In this document: one piece after another, positions 7,940-16,711 of the stretch | Numbering within the stretch: position 1 is the first letter of the stretch | Layout of the letters: each line of letters begins with the position of its first letter | Source of the DNA: Polymorphum gilvum SL003B-26A1 | GTDB taxonomy: Bacteria > Pseudomonadota > Alphaproteobacteria > Rhizobiales > Stappiaceae | Direction of reading: 5' to 3' | NCBI RefSeq assembly: GCF_000192745.1 | Contig: NC_015259.1 | Coordinates: forward strand, 3,177,001 to 3,241,000 | Length of the DNA stretch: 64,000 bases | The notes under the pieces: generated by a model | The model's input: only the letters and a program-made list of their open reading frames with translations | What the model was told of the DNA's origin: nothing | The model's database searches: none | Program-made: the position numbers and the translations under genes

Positions 7940-10332
7940 CAGTGGACCTCCGCCGCTTCGCCGACCCTGCGGGCCGATGCAGCGACATCCTTGGCGACGT
8001 CGCGGTCAGGCCGGGTACGGATCCGGATCAGCGCCAGCACGCACAGACCGGCCAGCACCACCACCGCAATCTCGCCGAGCGTGTCGAAGCCGCGGAAGTC
8101 GACGATGATCACGTTCACGATGTTGCGGCCGTGGGCGATGGTGCGGCTGTAGGCGCTGAAGAACTCCGACAGGCGCGTGTCGAACGGCGCCTGGGTGACC
8201 GCCATCAGCGTCAGCGCCAGACCGCCACCGACGCCGATCGCGATCGCGCCGGTGAACAGCCGCGCCGCGGCGTCGCGATGATCGCGCGGGGCCAGGTTGA
8301 GCCGGGTCATCACCAGCGCGAGGATCACCACGGACAGCGTTTCGACCATGAATTGGGTGAAGGACAGGTCCGGCGCGCCGAACAGCATGAAGATCATCGC
8401 CACCGCGAAGCCCTGGATGCCGAGCGAGACGATCGCGGTCAGGCGGGTACTGGCGACGAGGACCGCGCCAAGGCCAGCGACCGCGATCAGCAGCACCGCC
8501 CATTCGTAGAAGTGGAGAGGCGGCAGCGGCGGCAGGGCCGGCCAGCCGTCTGCCAGGTAGCCCGGCACCAGAACCGCCAGTGCGGTGATCAGGAAGGTCA
8601 GCGTCATGTAGGTCTGCATCCGGCCGCCCTGCACGATGCGGGTGACGGCGGCCGACAGGCGCACGATCGCCGCAATCGCCTGGTCGAAGCCTTTGTCCGG
8701 ACCCCAGCCGATGGCCGCGAGCACGGCGGCAACGGTCGCCCGCAGGCGGTCCAGTTGCAGGAACAGCACGATGCCGAGCGCGACCGTGATCGCGGACAGG
8801 ATCAGCGGTGCGGAGATGTAGCCGGGCAGCAGATGCAGTTCCACCGCCGTCGGCGCGCCGACGAGCGAGGACAGCATCGGGCCGATGAGCAGATCGCCGG
8901 TCGCATGGGTCATCAGGGCCGTGGCAAGGCCGGTCAGCGACAGCACCACCGGGCCGGCCCAGAGCAGGATCGGCCCTTCATGGGCATGCTTGGGCGTATG
9001 CACCTCGGGGCCAAAGAACGGCTTGACCGCGACGCCCGCGGCGATCACCAGCATCAGCGCATTGCCGACGACCGCGACCACGGTCAGCACCAGAGCGCCC
9101 TGCGGCAGGCCCCAGGTGCCGTAATACAGCACCTCCTTGGCGATGAAGCCGATGAAGGGCGGCAGGCCGGACATCGACAGACCCGCAAGCGCGGCCGCTG
9201 CGAAGGTGATCGGCATCGCCTTGCGCAAGCCGCCGAGCCTGGTCACGTCGCGGGTGCCGGCTTCGTGGTCGATGGTGCCTGCGACCATGAACAGGGCGCC
9301 CTTGAACAGCGAATGTGCCAGCAGGTAGAGCACCGCCCCTTCCAGCGCCTTCTCGTGGCTCGTGCCGGTCAGCATGACCAGGAGGCCGAGCGAGGCGACG
9401 GTCGTGTAGGCGAGCATCAGCTTCAGGTCGGTCTGGCGTACCGCCAGGATGGTGCCGACCAGCAGCGTGGCGCCGCCGAACAGCGGCAGCACCGTGGTCC
9501 AGGCCTCCGTGCCGCCGAGCACCGGATGCATGCGCATCAGCAGGTAGACGCCCGCCTTGACCATGGTCGCCGAATGCAGGAAGGCCGACACCGGCGTCGG
9601 CGCCTCCATGGCGTTGGGAAGCCAGAAGTGGAACGGGAACTGCGCCGACTTGGTGAAGGCGCCGCCGAGCACCAGCAGAAAGATCGGCAGGTAGAGCGCG
9701 TGCTCGCGCAGCAGGTCGCCGCTCTTGAGCACCTGCGACATCTCGATTTCGCCGGTCGCCTGGATGATCAGCAGGAAGCCGGCGAGCAGCGCCAGGCCGC
9801 CGCCGCCGGTGACGACCAGCGCCTGCAGCGCGGCACGGCGCGAGGCGGCGCGCAGGTGGTCGAAACCGATCAGCAGGAACGAGGTGATCGAGGTCAGTTC
9901 CCAGAAGATGAACAGCGTGATCAGGTTGTCGCCGGTCACCAGCCCGAGCATCGCGCCCATGAACAGGAACAGGAACGAGAAGAACCGCCCCTGCTGGGGA
10001 TGGCCCTTCAGGTAGCCGCCGGCATAGAGGATGATGAAGGTTCCGATGCCCGAGATCAGCAGCGCGAACAGCGTCGACAGCCCGTCGATGTAGAATGACA
10101 GGTTGATGCCGTAGGCCGGCGCCCACTCGCGGGCGGCGACGAAGGTCCTGCCTTCGGCCACAGGACCGACGAAGCCTGCGAAGTGGAAGAAGATCCAGGC
10201 CGGCACGAGCGCCAGCGCCCATGCGGCGTTGTGCTTGAAGAGCCGCGTCGCATAGGGCGCGATGGCTGCCGCAGCGAAGGGCGCAAGCACGGCGAGGATG
10301 GTCGTGTCGATGGCGGCGGGCGTCATACTCAC
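7939..10332 (-). CDS. mrpA: Mrp Na+/H+ antiporter subunit A
   Basis: A 797-residue MrpA subunit, the usual length for an unfused MrpA. The NuoL-like core (about residues 70-420) has [50 protein letters not shown] and [18 protein letters not shown]. The C-terminal part contains the MnhB-related (DUF4040) segment [40 protein letters not shown] and a [20 protein letters not shown] motif. First gene of the seven-gene operon A-B-C-D-E-F-G, which supports alkali, Na+ and bile or osmotic tolerance in other bacteria. A 14-bp palindrome lies 30 bp upstream of the ATG. Confidence 0.94.
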   Translation of the reverse strand: MSMTPAAIDTTILAVLAPFAAAAIAPYATRLFKHNAAWALALVPAWIFFHFAGFVGPVAEGRTFVAAREWAPAYGINLSFYIDGLSTLFALLISGIGTFIILYAGGYLKGHPQQGRFFSFLFLFMGAMLGLVTGDNLITLFIFWELTSITSFLLIGFDHLRAASRRAALQALVVTGGGGLALLAGFLLIIQATGEIEMSQVLKSGDLLREHALYLPIFLLVLGGAFTKSAQFPFHFWLPNAMEAPTPVSAFLHSATMVKAGVYLLMRMHPVLGGTEAWTTVLPLFGGATLLVGTILAVRQTDLKLMLAYTTVASLGLLVMLTGTSHEKALEGAVLYLLAHSLFKGALFMVAGTIDHEAGTRDVTRLGGLRKAMPITFAAAALAGLSMSGLPPFIGFIAKEVLYYGTWGLPQGALVLTVVAVVGNALMLVIAAGVAVKPFFGPEVHTPKHAHEGPILLWAGPVVLSLTGLATALMTHATGDLLIGPMLSSLVGAPTAVELHLLPGYISAPLILSAITVALGIVLFLQLDRLRATVAAVLAAIGWGPDKGFDQAIAAIVRLSAAVTRIVQGGRMQTYMTLTFLITALAVLVPGYLADGWPALPPLPPLHFYEWAVLLIAVAGLGAVLVASTRLTAIVSLGIQGFAVAMIFMLFGAPDLSFTQFMVETLSVVILALVMTRLNLAPRDHRDAAARLFTGAIAIGVGGGLALTLMAVTQAPFDTRLSEFFSAYSRTIAHGRNIVNVIIVDFRGFDTLGEIAVVVLAGLCVLALIRIRTRPDRDVAKDVAASARRVGEAAEVH

Positions 10333-10361
10333 TCTGGCTGCTTGAACAGAACAGGACGGTC

Positions 10362-10375
10362 TCGGATTAATCCGA
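10362..10375. promoter_or_regulatory. 14-bp perfect palindrome upstream of mrpA
   Basis: TCGGATTAATCCGA is fully self-complementary and sits 30 bp before the mrpA ATG in the 151-bp gap after the AI-2E family gene. Position and symmetry suggest an operator for the mrp operon; the binding protein is unknown. Confidence 0.4.
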
Positions 10376-10483
10376 TTCGCGATGCTAGCGGGAGTTAGTT
10401 AAGGCTTTCGTTCAACTTGACTAGAGTTTTTTTCATCGAAATGACCGCATCCGACCGGCCGGCGATGCTTCCGCAACCCACGG

Positions 10484-11506
10484 TCAGTCCTTGCGAGGAT
10501 GGGAAACGTCGGCCGCCCCGAGGAACAGGGCGAAGATCCGGGTCGACGGTCCGGCTTCGAGCACGGCCTTGAGCATCATCGTGATCGGCACGGCGAGCAG
10601 CATGCCGATCGGGCCCAGAACCCAGCCCCAGACGACCAGAGAGACGATGATCGCCAGCGGCGATAGGCCGAGGTTGTCGCCGAGGACACGCGGCTCGATC
10701 CCGTTTGAAACCGCCGTGTTCAGGACGAAATAGCCGATGGCCGCCACCAGCGCCATGCCCGGACCGAACTGGATGAAGGCGAGCAGCACGCCCGGGATCG
10801 CGGCCAGGAAGGAACCGACGTTGGGAATGTAGTTGAGCAGGAACGCCAGCAGTCCCATGAACAGCGCGTTCTCGACGCCCATCAGCCAGAGCATCACGAC
10901 AACGAGCGCACCGGTCAGCAGGCTCATCACCGTCTTTAGCGCCAGGTAGCGGCGCACCTTCTGCAGGTTCCGGCGCAGCGCCAGGCGGCTTTCCTGCGAG
11001 ACCTCGGGGAGCAGGTCGAGCTTGCGGTTCAACCCGGCGGCCTCGGCGAGCATGAAGGCGGTGAAGATCAGCACCATGAAGGCCTGCGTCAGGAGACCGC
11101 TCAGCGTGCGGGCGATCTGGCCGAGCAGGCTCATGGCGGTCTGCCGGTCGGTGAACGGCGCCAGCAGTTCCTCGGGCAGGACAAAACCGTTGTCCTCGAT
11201 CGACTGCATCAGGTCGGCGATCTGGACGCGCAGCGTCTGTTGGTAGTCGGGCAGCCGGGCTGCGAAGTCCGTGAGGCTCGCCTGCAGCAGGGCGACGATC
11301 GCAGCCCCTGCGAGCGCCAGACCGGCAACCGTCACCGTCAGCGCAAGCCAGGTCGGCAGGCCGAAGTCGCGCAGGCGCAGGAACGCCGGCGCCAGCAGGA
11401 TCGCCAGGAAGGTCGCCAGCAGCAGCGGGACGGTCCAGAACACCGCCGCCCTCAGTCCGGCGATGACGATGACGATGCATGCGGCGACGATCAAGATGCG
11501 GAGCAT
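10484..11506 (-). CDS. AI-2E family transporter (PerM/TqsA-type permease)
   Basis: A 340-residue membrane protein with about eight spans and the family landmarks: two N-terminal spans (residues 3-45), an amphipathic segment around 80-130 (QIADLMQSIEDNGFVLPEE), a cytoplasmic region KVRRYLALKTVMSLLTGALV, NYIPNVGSFLAAIPGVLLAF and a C-terminal VWGWVLGPIGMLLAVPITMM. Members include the E. coli exporter TqsA and Na+(Li+)/H+ antiporters of the UPF0118 group; the latter role is attractive next to mrp (inference only). Divergent from the diguanylate cyclase gene. Confidence 0.88.
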   Translation of the reverse strand: MLRILIVAACIVIVIAGLRAAVFWTVPLLLATFLAILLAPAFLRLRDFGLPTWLALTVTVAGLALAGAAIVALLQASLTDFAARLPDYQQTLRVQIADLMQSIEDNGFVLPEELLAPFTDRQTAMSLLGQIARTLSGLLTQAFMVLIFTAFMLAEAAGLNRKLDLLPEVSQESRLALRRNLQKVRRYLALKTVMSLLTGALVVVMLWLMGVENALFMGLLAFLLNYIPNVGSFLAAIPGVLLAFIQFGPGMALVAAIGYFVLNTAVSNGIEPRVLGDNLGLSPLAIIVSLVVWGWVLGPIGMLLAVPITMMLKAVLEAGPSTRIFALFLGAADVSHPRKD

Positions 11507-11756
11507 GAACGAGGAACTCGGACGGCTGCGAGGCGGCGCGACGGGTGCGCTGTCATCCTAGGGAAGCTTAGAGGAAAAGGAAATGCGCCTCATCCCCTTC
11601 GCAAGGGCAGCATTCATCGTCATTTTTTCCAATATTCAGAAAGCTTGAAACGATTTTTCTACCGCGTTTAAAGGTTTTCGTTGCGTTAGGTTTTTGTTCT
11701 CGGCCATCGGCTAGGCTGCGTTATTCGACAGACACCGAACGCCAACAGCGAGCGCA

Positions 11757-12740
11757 ATGCGCATGTTACGTCCGCTCAAGAAAATCGTCGCGTTTCTGCG
11801 CGGCTCCCCCTCAACGGAGGACGGGGTCGACTTCAAGCTGCTCGCCGACACGGCCATGGATCTGATCGTCCAGCTCGGACCGGACCGGACCATTCGCTAC
11901 GTCTCGCCGTCGGTCACCGACCTCCTGGGCTGGCACCCGGAGGAGATCACGCAAGAGTGGGCGCCGTTCATCCACCCGGACGACCTGCCGATCCTCAACG
12001 CCTCGTCCCTGCGTCTTGCGAGCGGGGAACTCGACTGCTACCGGGCAGAATTCCGTGTCTATGCCAAGGACGGCTCGCTGCGCTGGATGGAGGGCTTCTC
12101 CCGCCGCATTCCCGGCGAGACAACCGCCGCGCGCGGCATCGTCGTCACCATGCGCGACATCACGGACCGCAAAGAACTCGAGGAGCGGCTTGCCTTGATG
12201 GCGCAGACCGATGGCCTCACCGGCCTCGCCAACCGGCGCGCCTTCGATGCCGCTCTGGAGCGCGAGTGGCAGCGGACGCTGCGCGAGAAGTCGCAGATCT
12301 CCCTGCTCCTTATCGATCTCGACCATTTCAAGGGCATCAACGACATGTATGGCCATCAGGTCGGCGACGACTGCCTGCGCGCCGTTGCCGCCGTGGTCGG
12401 GGCGACCGCCCGTCGCCCTAGCGATCTCGCCGCGCGCTACGGCGGCGAGGAACTCACGCTCATTCTGCCCGGCACGGACAAGGACGCCGCGGCGGCCATC
12501 GCGGAGGCGCTGCGCCGCGACGTCGAGGCCCTGCGCCTGCCCAACGAGGCCAATCCGGCCGGCAACGGCGTGCTGACCGTCAGCATCGGCGCCGCCACCG
12601 CCTTCGCCCGCATCGGCGGCAGCATCGCCATGCCCGAGGGGCTGGTGATGGCCGCCGACAACGCGCTCTACCGGGCCAAGGAAGACGGCCGCAATCGCGT
12701 CGTGACCAGCGTTCTGCTTGCTCCCGGCGACCGGCTCTGA
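11757..12740 (+). CDS. PAS-GGDEF diguanylate cyclase, cytoplasmic
   Basis: The 327-residue protein makes cyclic di-GMP from GTP. A PAS/PAC sensor region spans about residues 25-145 (DLIVQLGPDRTIRYVSPSV, FIHPDDLPIL, VVTMRDITDRKELEERL). The GGDEF domain follows: DGLTGLANRRAFD, LIDLDHFKGINDMYGH, and the active-site loop GGEEL at residues 229-233, so catalysis is expected. The product-inhibition site RPSD at 220-223, five residues before the loop, is intact, as in PleD. No membrane span or signal peptide. The 250-bp gap upstream is shared with the divergent AI-2E gene. Confidence 0.93.
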   Translation: MRMLRPLKKIVAFLRGSPSTEDGVDFKLLADTAMDLIVQLGPDRTIRYVSPSVTDLLGWHPEEITQEWAPFIHPDDLPILNASSLRLASGELDCYRAEFRVYAKDGSLRWMEGFSRRIPGETTAARGIVVTMRDITDRKELEERLALMAQTDGLTGLANRRAFDAALEREWQRTLREKSQISLLLIDLDHFKGINDMYGHQVGDDCLRAVAAVVGATARRPSDLAARYGGEELTLILPGTDKDAAAAIAEALRRDVEALRLPNEANPAGNGVLTVSIGAATAFARIGGSIAMPEGLVMAADNALYRAKEDGRNRVVTSVLLAPGDRL

Positions 12741-12854
12741 CCGGTCGTCGCCGTTGCCCACCGCGGGCCAGGCACCACGGCGCCGCGCGCGCCTCTTGCC
12801 GGCCGTCGATCGCCGTCCTATGTCGGACGCAGGAGCAGCGAGGGGAGAGCCGGC

Positions 12855-13274
12855 GTGAGCAAGCCGTCAGCGAAAGTCGTGAAGTCGGACGCCGAATGGC
12901 GTGCCGACCTCACGCCAGAACAGTTCTATGTCACCCGTCGCCAGGGCACCGAACGGCCGTTTTCCGGACCCTATTGGGACACCTTCCGAAAGGGCCGCTA
13001 CGACTGCGTGTGCTGTGGCGCGGCGCTGTTCCTGTCCGACACCAAGTTCGACGCCGGTTGCGGCTGGCCGAGCTTCTTTGCGGCTGCATCGCCCGAGGCG
13101 ATCGTCGAACTCGACGATTTCTCCCACGGCATGGTGCGCACCGAGATCCGCTGCGCTGCCTGCGACGCCCACCTCGGCCACGTGTTCCCCGATGGCCCGC
13201 CGCCGACCGGTCTGCGCTACTGCCTGAACGGCACGGCCATGCGCTTCACCCCCGAGGAGCCGGACGCCGGCTGA
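12855..13274 (+). CDS. msrB: Peptide-methionine (R)-S-oxide reductase MsrB
   Basis: Reduces methionine-R-sulfoxide in proteins. The 139-residue length is standard. Zinc ligands are Cys51/Cys54 and Cys100/Cys103, the substrate-binding stretch is [10 protein letters not shown], and the catalytic cysteine is Cys123 in RYCLNG. GTG start with GAGGGGA 8-12 nt upstream. Single gene between the cyclase and the convergent HxlR gene. Confidence 0.94.
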   Translation: MSKPSAKVVKSDAEWRADLTPEQFYVTRRQGTERPFSGPYWDTFRKGRYDCVCCGAALFLSDTKFDAGCGWPSFFAAASPEAIVELDDFSHGMVRTEIRCAACDAHLGHVFPDGPPPTGLRYCLNGTAMRFTPEEPDAG

Positions 13275-13313
13275 GACAGGCCCGGCAGGCGTGCGGGCAT
13301 CCCCTGCCCGCCG

Positions 13314-13787
13314 CTAGTCCGCCACCTTGTGCCGGCGGCGCTCGCGCTCGGCCAGGATCCGCCCGACGTTGAGTTCGATCCAGTCGGCGAAGATCCGCAC
13401 GCTGTGCGCGGCCTCCTGACCCAATGGCGTCAGAGCGTAGTCCACATGCGGCGGCACCACCGGATAAGAGGTGCGGTCCACGAATCCGTCCGCCTCCAGC
13501 ACCTGCAGCGTCTGGGCCAGCATCTTCTCGCTGACCCCGCCGACCCTACGCCGCAGCGCCGAGAAGCGGTGCGGTCCCTCCAGCAGCGCGATCAGCACCA
13601 GCACGCCCCAGCGGCTGGTTAGGTGCTTCAGGATGTCGCGCGAGGGGCAGTCGACGCTGAACAGTTCGCCGCGCCGCACGAGATCCGACAGGGCGAGGGC
13701 AAAGCCGCCTTCGCTCTCGTCCGAACGCCCGTCGCCGGTTTTCCTGCCCCCCCTGCCTCCATCGCCCGCCTCGTTGCGATCGCGCAC
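13314..13787 (-). CDS. HxlR family transcriptional regulator (QorR/YodB-like)
   Basis: A winged-helix regulator of about 157 residues. The HxlR core is clear: CPSRDILKHLTSRWGVLVLIALLEG, RFSALRRRVGGVSEKMLAQTLQVLEADGFVDR, then YALTPLGQEAAHSVRIFADWI. The single Cys in SVDCPSRD occupies the place of the redox-sensing cysteine of YodB/QorR. The frame is open to a TTG at 13826, but GTG 13787 has GGAGG five bases upstream and leaves the candidate operator outside the gene, so I prefer it. Divergent from the reductase gene it probably controls in response to quinones or electrophiles. Confidence 0.85.
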   Translation of the reverse strand: MRDRNEAGDGGRGGRKTGDGRSDESEGGFALALSDLVRRGELFSVDCPSRDILKHLTSRWGVLVLIALLEGPHRFSALRRRVGGVSEKMLAQTLQVLEADGFVDRTSYPVVPPHVDYALTPLGQEAAHSVRIFADWIELNVGRILAERERRRHKVAD

Positions 13788-13817
13788 CGCCGCCTCCAAA
13801 ACTAACCTTTTTGTATG

Positions 13818-13832
13818 TACTAACAAAAAGTA
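13818..13832. promoter_or_regulatory. Candidate HxlR operator TACT-N7-AGTA
   Basis: TACTAACAAAAAGTA sits between the divergent HxlR and reductase genes, 31 bp from the preferred HxlR start and about 50 bp from the reductase ATG. TACT-N7-AGTA is the published recognition pattern of YodB-type HxlR regulators. Confidence 0.6.
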
Positions 13833-13884
13833 AGAACATGATCCATATCGGTCCGATCATCCCCTTCAAGACGAAGGAGCCCTC

Positions 13885-14736
13885 ATGATCGCAGTCACCG
13901 GAGCCAATGGCCAGCTCGGCCGCCTCGTCCTCAAGCACCTCGCCGGGCGGCTCCCCGGCATGGTCCGCGCGCTCGTGCGCACCCCAGCCAGGGCGGCGGA
14001 CCTTGCCTCGGACGCCGTCGAGATCGCCGAAGCCGATTACGACCGGCCGCGGACGCTCGTCCCGGCCCTGGCCGGCGTCGAGCGCCTGCTGCTCGTCTCC
14101 GGCTCCGAGATCGGCCGCCGCGTGCCCCAGCACGCGGCCGTGATCACGGCCGCGAAGACCGCCGGCGTCCGCTTCATCGCCTACACCAGTCTGCTCAACG
14201 CGCCGACCTCGACGCTGGCCCTCGCCAGGGAGCATGTCGAGACCGAGGCCCTGCTCGCCGGCTCGGGTATCGCCCACGCCCTGCTGCGCAACGGCTGGTA
14301 CATCGAGAACTACGACGCGACGATCGCTTCCGCCCTCACCCATGGCGCGGTGGTGGGGGCGAGCGGCGACGGGCGGATCTCAACGGCCGGCCGCGACGAC
14401 TATGCGGTGGCCGCCGCCACGGTCCTTGCCGGCGACGACCTGTCGACCCGCGCGCTGGAGCTCGCCGGCGACACCGCCTTCAGCCTCGCCGATCTCGCGG
14501 CCGAACTGTCGCGCCGGACCGGGCGGATGATCCCGTTCACCAACCTCGCCGAGGCGGACTATGCCGCACTGCTGGTCTCGTCCGGCCTGCCGAAGCCCTT
14601 TGCCGAGATCCTCGCCGATTCCGACCGCGGTGCTGCCCGCGGCGACCTCTTCAGCGACAGCACCACGCTGTCGACGCTGATCGGCCGGCCGACGAAGACC
14701 CTGGCCGACCACATCGCCGGCACCCTGTCGCGCTGA
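13885..14736 (+). CDS. NAD(P)H-binding quinone reductase-like protein (QorB/NmrA family)
   Basis: A 283-residue atypical short-chain dehydrogenase, close in length to E. coli QOR2 (QorB/YtfG, 286). The nucleotide-binding motif GANGQLGRLV is at residues 6-15; other family features are RALVRTPARAADL, FIAYTSLLNA, HVETEALLAGSGIAHALLRNGWY and the C-terminal MIPFTNL region. AGGAG lies 8 nt before the ATG. Presumed role: NADPH-dependent reduction of quinones, derepressed when the divergent HxlR regulator is oxidised (inference from pairing and operator). Confidence 0.85.
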   Translation: MIAVTGANGQLGRLVLKHLAGRLPGMVRALVRTPARAADLASDAVEIAEADYDRPRTLVPALAGVERLLLVSGSEIGRRVPQHAAVITAAKTAGVRFIAYTSLLNAPTSTLALAREHVETEALLAGSGIAHALLRNGWYIENYDATIASALTHGAVVGASGDGRISTAGRDDYAVAAATVLAGDDLSTRALELAGDTAFSLADLAAELSRRTGRMIPFTNLAEADYAALLVSSGLPKPFAEILADSDRGAARGDLFSDSTTLSTLIGRPTKTLADHIAGTLSR

Positions 14737-14883
14737 GCGGACCCGGACGGCGGCGCCGGCCGCCGCCGCCTCCCATTCATCATGATGACCCGGTGCATGG
14801 TGCGCCGCGTCGTGATTTTTTCTGGTGCGTCCAGGACATGCGATGCTACGCAGGAGCATTGTCCCCGTCCCGCGAGACCGCCG

Positions 14884-16128
14884 TTGCCGACCTCTCTGTC
14901 CGTCACCGACGCCCATGCCCCGGATGGGCCCTATTCGTGGTTCCGCCTCGCCGTCTCCATCCTGCTGTCGACGCTCGGCGGCGTTGGCATGTGGAGCGTG
15001 GTCGTGGTGCTGCCTGCGGTCCAGGCCGACTACGGCGTCGACCGCTCCGACGCCTCGATCCCCTACACGCTGACCATGATCGGCTTCGCCGCGGGCAACC
15101 TGCTGATCGGCCGCTGGGTTGACCGCTTCGGCATCGTGCTGCCGGTGATCGGCTCGGCGCTGGCGCTCGGCGCCGGCTTTTCCCTTGCCGCCCTGTCGGT
15201 CGACATCTGGACCTTCGCGCTGGCCCAGGGCGTGCTGATCGGCATCGGCACGGCGGCCACCTTCGGCCCGCTGCTCGCCGATGTCTCGCACTGGTTCGTG
15301 CGCCGGCGCGGCATCGCTGTTGCCGCCGCAGCCAGCGGCAACTACCTCGCCGGTGCGCTATGGCCGAGCGTCATTAAGTGGGGCCTCGAGGTGTCCGACT
15401 GGCGCGGCACGTATTTTCTCATCGCCACCATCTGCGTCCTCGCCATGGTGCCTCTGGCGCTGCTCCTGCGCACCCGCGCCGTGCCGGAAAGCGATGCCGC
15501 ACTCGCCGCACGCGGCGGCTATGCCCGGCCGGCCGCGGCCGAAACCGGCCTGTCGCCGAAGGTCTTGCAGAGTCTGCTGGTGCTCGCCGGCCTCGGCTGC
15601 TGCGTGGCCATGTCGATGCCGCAGGTCCATATCGTCGCCTATTGCGCCGACCTCGGTTATGGCGTCGCGCGCGGCGCCGACATGCTGGCGCTGATGGTCG
15701 GCGGCGGCATCGTCAGCCGCCTCGTCTCCGGCGTGCTCGCCGACCGCATCGGCGGCGTGCGCACCCTGCTGATCGGTTCGGTGCTGCAATGCGCGGCGCT
15801 GTTCCTCTACATCCCCTTCGACGGACTGACCTCGCTCTATATCGTGTCGCTGATCTTCGGCCTGTCGCAGGGCGGCATCGTGCCGAGCTACGCAGTCATC
15901 GTGCGCGAGTACCTGCCGGCCAGGGAAGCCGGCCAGCGCATCGGCCTGGTCATCATGGCGACCATCGTCGGCATGGCCCTCGGCGGCTGGATGTCGGGCT
16001 GGATCTACGATCTCACCGGCTCCTACCAGGCCGCGTTCCTGAACGGCATCGCCTGGAACCTGATGAACATCGCCGTCATGGTGTTCCTGCTGCTGCGAAG
16101 CGGTCGCCGGTCCCCGGCGGTGGCGTGA
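14884..16128 (+). CDS. MFS transporter
   Basis: A 12-span major facilitator of about 414 residues. First span begins at WFRLAVSILLSTLGGVGMWSVVVV; the loop 2-3 motif is GNLLIGRWVDRFG and the corresponding half-repeat is VSGVLADRIGG. A long central loop follows LLLRTRAVPESDAAL. The frame is open back to ATG 14782, but homologous proteins start close to the first span, so TTG 14884 is chosen with low certainty. Substrate not predictable; the fold resembles monocarboxylate/oxalate-formate-type carriers. Confidence 0.82.
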   Translation: MPTSLSVTDAHAPDGPYSWFRLAVSILLSTLGGVGMWSVVVVLPAVQADYGVDRSDASIPYTLTMIGFAAGNLLIGRWVDRFGIVLPVIGSALALGAGFSLAALSVDIWTFALAQGVLIGIGTAATFGPLLADVSHWFVRRRGIAVAAAASGNYLAGALWPSVIKWGLEVSDWRGTYFLIATICVLAMVPLALLLRTRAVPESDAALAARGGYARPAAAETGLSPKVLQSLLVLAGLGCCVAMSMPQVHIVAYCADLGYGVARGADMLALMVGGGIVSRLVSGVLADRIGGVRTLLIGSVLQCAALFLYIPFDGLTSLYIVSLIFGLSQGGIVPSYAVIVREYLPAREAGQRIGLVIMATIVGMALGGWMSGWIYDLTGSYQAAFLNGIAWNLMNIAVMVFLLLRSGRRSPAVA

Positions 16129-16207
16129 GCCCCCTCTCCCGGCCAAGGTCGGAGTAGGACAAGCCGGATCGAACCGCGCTCCGGATCGAACCACACCCTT
16201 GACACCC

Positions 16208-16585
16208 TCACGCCCGGTCGCTCACCAGCAGCAACACGATCGACACCGCGAACAACCCCAGTGCCAGGCGCACCGACCAGTAGGCCTTGTCGAGCAGTTG
16301 GTCGCGCATGGCCGTGACGATCAGCATGCGGGCGACCGGCCTGGCCGGCCGTTCCTGCTCGGCCAGCATGATCCATACCTCCGTGTCCTCGACCCGGCGG
16401 CGGCGATGGTAGGTCAGGCCGTAGACGGTCATGGCGGCGGAGACGGCCAGGGCGCCCGAAGCGCCGAAGAAGAAGCTGGCCGCAAGGTCGGACGCGGTCC
16501 CCATCATCACCATGAGGATCGCCAGGCCCGAGAATCCCCAGGCGCGAAGAACGGACAGGCGAGCGAGTTGCGTGATCCGCTCCAT
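16208..16585 (-). CDS. Small membrane protein of unknown function
   Basis: A 125-residue protein with hydrophobic segments at about 17-37 (GFSGLAILMVMMG), 39-60 (ASFFFGASGALAVSAAMTVYGL) and 103-123 (RLALGLFAVSIVLLLVSD), separated by a charged loop with HRRRRVEDTEVW. I recognise no family. It is convergent with the MFS gene and divergent from oligopeptidase B. A much longer in-frame opening upstream is the antisense shadow of the peptidase gene. Confidence 0.65.
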   Translation of the reverse strand: MERITQLARLSVLRAWGFSGLAILMVMMGTASDLAASFFFGASGALAVSAAMTVYGLTYHRRRRVEDTEVWIMLAEQERPARPVARMLIVTAMRDQLLDKAYWSVRLALGLFAVSIVLLLVSDRA

Positions 16586-16711
16586 GGCATCACCCGGTTC
16601 AGGCTTCAGTAGAAAATCTTCGCTGGATTGCCCCGGCCCTGTCAATTCGGATACGCAGTCGGCCCGTCCCCTCCCCTTGCCTTCGCGCGGCAGAACGCCT
16701 ACCTCGGCGAC

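Noticed and set aside
7942-10098. 718-codon open frame antisense to mrpA
   Set aside because: Shadow of the strongly supported antiporter subunit gene.
13788-13826. TTG start extending the HxlR gene by 13 codons
   Set aside because: GTG 13787 has GGAGG at ideal spacing, and the extension would run into the operator.
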